In this document: positions 54,501 to 60,500 of the stretch, piece after piece
How the letters are laid out: every line of letters begins with the position of its first letter
How positions within the stretch are numbered: the first letter of the stretch is position 1
Source of the DNA: Luidia sarsii
Lineage: Eukaryota > Echinodermata > Asteroidea > Paxillosida > Luidiidae
Length of the DNA: 64,000 nt
Assembly (NCBI GenBank): GCA_949987565.1
Contig: OX465113.1
Location: 7,624,551-7,688,550, forward strand
Reading direction: 5' to 3'
Notes under the pieces: model-generated
Told to the model about the DNA's origin: nothing
Databases searched by the model: none
The model's input: the letters and a program-made list of their open reading frames with translations, nothing else
Program-made: the position numbers and the translations under genes

Positions 54501-57500
54501 GTGGTCACATTTCAGGACTTTCCTTTCGCATAGATGTAAATGGCACTCCGATGCTTTCTCGTCCTATATACGCCCTGTGCCAGTATGTTCAATGCCTGGC
54601 ATTTGAGTCTTATATCGTTTCTTTATGAATTTGCGGCTTATTCTTTAGCTGTTACTGCTTTGTGTAGGTCCGATTTGGATTCTGGGTGATTCCTTAGTGC
54701 GCTGGGCGAAGAGTGCCTTGGACATCCCATTTCATGTCCGTTGGCATGGAAAAAGTTGAGCGGGTCTTTGTGACTTAAATGCATTGTTGGAGGGCATTTA
54801 TGGACCGACCCCCTCAGTCATAATCGTGCATATTGGCACGAATGATGGGTGTGTTCCCCATGTGATTTGGGATGGCCGCTAGGCCTCCCCGTTTGTTACG
54901 GCCGCTGGGCCTTCCATGGGAGTGTTCCCCATGTTATTTTGTGTTGGCCGCTGGGCCTCCTTGTTTGTTACAGCCGCTGGGCCATCCATGGGTGTGTTCC
55001 CCATGTGATTTGTGTTGGCCGCTGGGCCTGTGATTTATGTTGGCCGTGTGGGCCCGTGTTGAAAAGATTGGGCCTGTAGCCCACAAATTCATTTGAGAAG
55101 ATGTGCCGGTTTGCTACATTCAAAAAGGTCTGTTACCTTGGTATCCGGCATCACCCCTTTTTCTGTCTGGTCAAATAATAACTGCTGCATTTGGCTGCGG
55201 CAAAGATACATAACCTAATGTGTGATTGTGCCATTTTCCGTGTCCGAGTGTAATTGGTAGTTTTAATAGAGCAAGTGTAAAGATTCATTCAACATACTTG
55301 TCTTGGTTTTCTCGCAAGAAGGAGTGTAGGTCCTTGAGCTGTTGGCTGGCCATCTCTCGGAGCAGTGTGGTGAATTTATTCTCCCATTCATGGCAATGTC
55401 CAAGCAATGCAGTTTTAAGTGGTGAGCAGTCCAAAAGTACAAACTGTATGTTTAGCACAGTTTCTTCTTTTTGCACATTGTTTGCTACTTCGGTGTATCT
55501 GGATAAAAAAAACCACAGGTATATTTCTAAACTTCCTGGCATTCAAAGAGGTTAAAAAATATATAGTTACACATGGCTATTTCCTTTTCTAACACATGGT
55601 TTCTAACACATGGTTACACGTGTGTTAAAAAAGGAAATAATACAAACTACCGGCTGAGGAGCATGGACATTTACTATTCATATAATCTACTGGATTGACG
55701 ATTCTAAAAGAAAATTAAAGTCCATGAAAGCAATGTAAAATCTGTGAAAAAATGTGATTTTTAAGACTATTCCCCTATTGGTTAAATAAAAAAAGACGAG
55801 ATGCATTCAATATATCCATAATATAATTTCCCTTGCATGAAATTGTAGAAAATCATATATCCTAATTGGTTTGTTAAGTTGGCTAGTGCACCAGATAGAC
55901 ACACCTTCATTTATCCCCGTAACCTGCAAGACTTGATTGTCCAAAAAGAGGTTCCCAATGATCTAACATGACACATTCAAGGGAAACTAAAAATGCATTG
56001 TTTGTCAAAGACATGTCAAGGAATAAGAGTCTTAGTCTGGAAATTCCTCAAGCATAACTCACATGACCAATGGCACAATTGCCTGTGTGACCTAGATAGT
56101 TCAGATGCATTTTTTTTATTGCATTAATTCGATAAAGTATCACAGCACAGGGCTTTCCCGCATAGATACTTGGAAAAACTTTGCCAAAAATACAAATAAT
56201 ATTCCCGCAGTACTTTGTACTACTGAACTTTTACTAGAGGGATATCATCTGGTTTTTGCCAGCACTAGTACATGAATGCATTGTGCTATGCCTGCTAACC
56301 AAATCTCAAGGTTTAAGTGTTTATGTCGGTAGCACATTTAATGATTTTCATTGCATAAATATTTCTATATACACGTACACAGCCTTTTCAGAAATGCACT
56401 TGTTCTTTTGTAACTGCTTATGAATTGCGGACTGAGTCCTGTGTAACACTGCAATGGCACTTTATGGCAGAGTCTTGGATCAGTCTTCCAAACGACTGGA
56501 TTTGGCTTCGTCTTAGTCTAAATGGCATTTTGTCACCCCACTTCGGGAATTCCACCTACATTTTGGTGTCATGTTCTGCCTCAAAACATTAAATCAGTTG
56601 ATGATATGAACAAAAAATTAAAATATTTTCATTTAGATTGCCTCTCAGTATTTCAGAAGTAGGAGACAAAGCCGAATTGAAAAACTCATTGATGCGACTA
56701 GATGGCGGCTGTGGCATGGTATAAGTGTGCGTACTCTTGCTTAAAATATATCTTTTTGCACTGTAAAGAAAGAAAAACACTTGTCAATGTTGCAGCCAGA
56801 TGCTGCCTTAATGCTCATATATCATCTCAATAATGTTCAGTACCGTAAAGTGGAGGTGAAACCCAGATATGTATACATGGATTTGAGACAAAACCAGACA
56901 GTAGACTTATATCTAATCAGTCATAGAGTGAAGTGGCATGAACAAGTATCATGGATCATGTGTGGTAAAATCAGTTCACCATTTTTCATTTTGCACTTTG
57001 CACTAGTGTGCTAGCATCTGGCTCCCTCTGGCATTATTTTAACATAACCCATTGACAAGTTGTAGATAAGTTGGATGTTTTTCTTTCTTTTAGTTTATCG
57101 GTAATTGCAAAACAATGTTGATAAGGAACAAGCAAACAACACTATTTGACAAAGAAAAATGAATCATAGGAAAATTCATGAAGGCCAGAAGAGCTGAGGC
57201 ATTGCGCTTTGAGGCCAAGGCAGAGGCCAGGGCTGTGAGACTTTTTATTTTTGACATAGGAAAACCAATCAGAACAAATAGTAAGATCTTTCCGCTGCGC
57301 TTTGTAGGAGTGGCAATTTGCACATTCTTCAGTTGCCTGATGAAGGTTAGCAGCTAGCAACCAAAACGTCGCCACCAGCAATGACAAATCGCGTGACTTT
57401 GATCACCCTTTCTACTTAATATCTACACTACCGCGATGAACAAACCCTTCATTTCTGCTTAATACATGATTACCATATTTTGTATGTGACTTGACAAATC

Positions 57501-60500
57501 TAGGCTTTGTCTGAGTATCCAATGGCTGTGATTCACCTTTTCCACAAGTGCTGGGCAACAAACCCCCCATTTTTTCCCTCTTTATTTCAGTTCCCACACA
57601 AATAAAAAAATCAACACAACATAATTGTGGCTGGACTGGGACTTAACCCCGAGACCTCTGGTTTTGTATACCAGCGCTCTTGCAATCTGAGCTATCCAGC
57701 CCTTAGATGGCGCCCTTCCCAAATAGTCTGCTAGTCTTTGCTGGGTGGATGTGCCACCAGTTCCAAGTCAGTTTTTCATTTATTTGTTTGACAACATTAT
57801 TGTGTTGCATATGCTTCTAATAAACTATTTAAACATGTTTAACAAAAAATATGTCAAACAATAAACAACCCCTTTACTGTGGTGCATGTAAAAATGCCAT
57901 ATTTGCCAGAGGAATTACCATTGAAAGTCTGGACATGGGTCTTGCAAAAAATGTATTTCATGGTATGACACAGGTAACAGGGATGCCTGAAAGCCTCTAT
58001 AGATTTTTTTAAAAAGTACAATACCTGGCAATATCCGCATCAAACGAAGCTACAGGTGGATTCAGTCTTTGGTATCGGCGGATGAAGGCATCTTTGTTGA
58101 TCTCCCAAATCTCACGGTAACTGGAAATACCAAATTACATTTGATTATTAATCAAGAACATGTTTTATCCCAGTGTTCATTAGCTTTTCCGCCGCGAAGC
58201 GGAAAAGCTAAATTGTTCTTGTTCTCATTTTTTTTTTTCTGGTCGGAAAAATCCCATAGACAAAGCACAGGCTTTTTCTCCACGGCACTTTTGCCAAACT
58301 TGGCAAATACATAGAGCCTATGTTGAGCTATTGCACAGTTGTCTTGAAAACGTCATGACGTCATCATGTGTCACGTGACAGTGCTTTAAAGGGGCAAATT
58401 TCAAACTCCATTTTAAGCAAAAAAGCAATTTTGTTTGGTTTCAATTTTACACTATATCTAATTTGGGAAAAGGTGTATCCAAAAATTTCCCTCATTTGAT
58501 CGTGATGTAAACTCATGAATATTAATGAGGTCATGAACTTTTCAGATTGTAACATTCAATTTAGCATATTTGGCCAACGGAGAAAGATTTTTTTATTTGT
58601 TTTCGTTTATATCTATTAAGGATGTAGTTTAGAAACACCCTCCAGGGCCAAAATGCCATGACGCAATCGTGACGTCATCAAAATGCGTGTTTTTAAAACA
58701 TATTTGCCAATGGTCAATCTTCTCGAAATTTGGTGGGCATTTAGCTATTGGGCTAGACATTCTAAATCATGAGTTTGGAACTAATTGATCATTGTTCAGA
58801 ATTATTATGATTTTTTTTATATTATAATGAAGTCCCATAGACTTTGTGCACAAAATATGCACATATGCGTTTTGGGGTAGGAATGGAGGGTACGGGTTCG
58901 AATCCCGTTGATGTCAATTTTTTTTTTTTAAGAGAACCAGATGCGGAAAAGCGTCATGTTCTGTTTGCCAACAGACATAAATCTCTAGTTATCTTTTAGT
59001 TTGTATCTATTAGGCAGGCCCTCCAAAAAATAAAGTCAGAGGCAATCTACGGAACCGTGATTGGGAATCACAAAAAGTGGATACAGCTATTTCACAATAT
59101 TTTGCCTTTAAATTGAGTATTTCAGCTGTAAACTATTAATTAATTTGATACAGAATATTTGGCTGGGCTGTGCTTCCCCATGTTAGCGATGCAGTTAATT
59201 TGATAGCAGTTTGACATGTGAGAGCCTGTGAGGTTCATTTTATGGCACTTTGGAGGGGGTATTATCTGAATCTTGTGACACAATTCAAGTTGTTATGGAA
59301 TCAGAAAGCCTATGTGCATCAGAGCTGATGTCTGGCAAGAATTGGCAGAGCAATCAGGAATGGTACATGTATATTTCAAGATGGTCAGATATAACCTTTT
59401 TCAAACTGATTCTGGGTTTGTTTCTCTCATTTTCAAAATAAATTCATAGCATTTCTTTCCCTTTAGTTGTTTGACTTAAATTGTGGCTGTTAACATGGAC
59501 AATTTACAAGTCTTAGGTGGTTTCAAACACCCAGACAGATGCAAAGAGAATATCTGTGAATGTAAAAAGCAGAGTTTCAGGAGGCCTGAGGATCACACAT
59601 TTAAATTATACAAAAATACAATGCAAAAACCAAAACAAACCCCCCCCCTCGAAACTCAAAAACTAAGTACAGTATGACTTACTTATCCCAAGTTCCGAGA
59701 TAGTTCATTAAGTGCTGTGCATTGGCTTGCATCCCTGCATCAATACTCTTTTGTATTTTTTTGGTCTCTTCATCTTTCTCGATCACAATGCTAATGGGCT
59801 GCAAATAAACAAATCGACAAAGATGTTTTCATGTTTCTATCAATGAATGGCAACTTTAAGCAAAACAAACTTACTTCACACAAAGTTCATTGGCATATTT
59901 ACTACTTATTTTTAAATCTCATACAAAGGAAAAGAATACTGACTGGGAAATTTGAAACAGAAAATTTAAATATAAAACCCAATATATGAACCTAATACCT
60001 CTGGATCAACAGCCACCAAGCTCTCACGTGGTGCCTTTATAAAAAATGCAATAAATTGTGCATATGATGGGGCGGCGGTCAAAAGTCTGGATAGCTCCAA
60101 GGCTTTTTTCTTTTTGGCTATTTTCATATATTGTCAGTTCTTCTCTTTGTTTGATAAAAGCTTTACAGTCGACTCCCGTTATAAAGGTCTACCAGACTTT
60201 CGCGATTCTGTCGTTGTAAACAGAATGTCTTTAAAACCGAAGCGGAGTTATCCCCATTTGTTTTGCCTAGGTGACGTTGATAGTTGTATGTGAACATGTT
60301 TCTTTGCGTGTTGCAATCATGTAACCTATGTGTGGGCTCATGCCTACAAACTGACAAAGTGCATATCGTTTCACATAATATTTTGGCATACAAATGCTGG
60401 TGAATAAAAAAATGAATTAATATTGAAAGTATATCTGACGACCTTAATCCGGACATGATGGAAACTTCGATGAGAAGAACCATACAAGCACGTAAGTCTG

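Larger units (their letters stand above)
51430..55220 (+). mobile_element. DIRS-like tyrosine-recombinase retrotransposon, decayed
   Basis: Plus strand in intron w5-w6. In order: promoter-like start (51535-51573), gag-like part (52175 on: [14 protein letters not shown]), RT remnants ([32 protein letters not shown]), RNase H ([34 protein letters not shown]) and a tyrosine-recombinase part ([30 protein letters not shown]). RT, RH and YR in this order is diagnostic of DIRS elements. Many stops and frameshifts. Ends are approximate because inverted terminal repeats were not found. Confidence 0.8.

Noticed and set aside
56589..56780. Minus-strand open frame with an acceptor-like TTTCTTTACAG before it, possible DNAH2 exon
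   Set aside because: Exon w4 joins w5 in phase (split Arg codon) and the protein matches DNAH2 without a gap, so no exon is needed; the frame has no dynein similarity.
57337..57372. Another hammerhead ribozyme
   Set aside because: CTGATGA is canonical and GGTT/AACC can pair, but GAAA is replaced by CAAAA and stem II has a long loop; kept only as a weak motif.
57618..57775. tRNA gene
   Set aside because: A and B boxes and an anticodon arm are visible, but no matching acceptor stem, and the sequence recurs as a SINE head many times.
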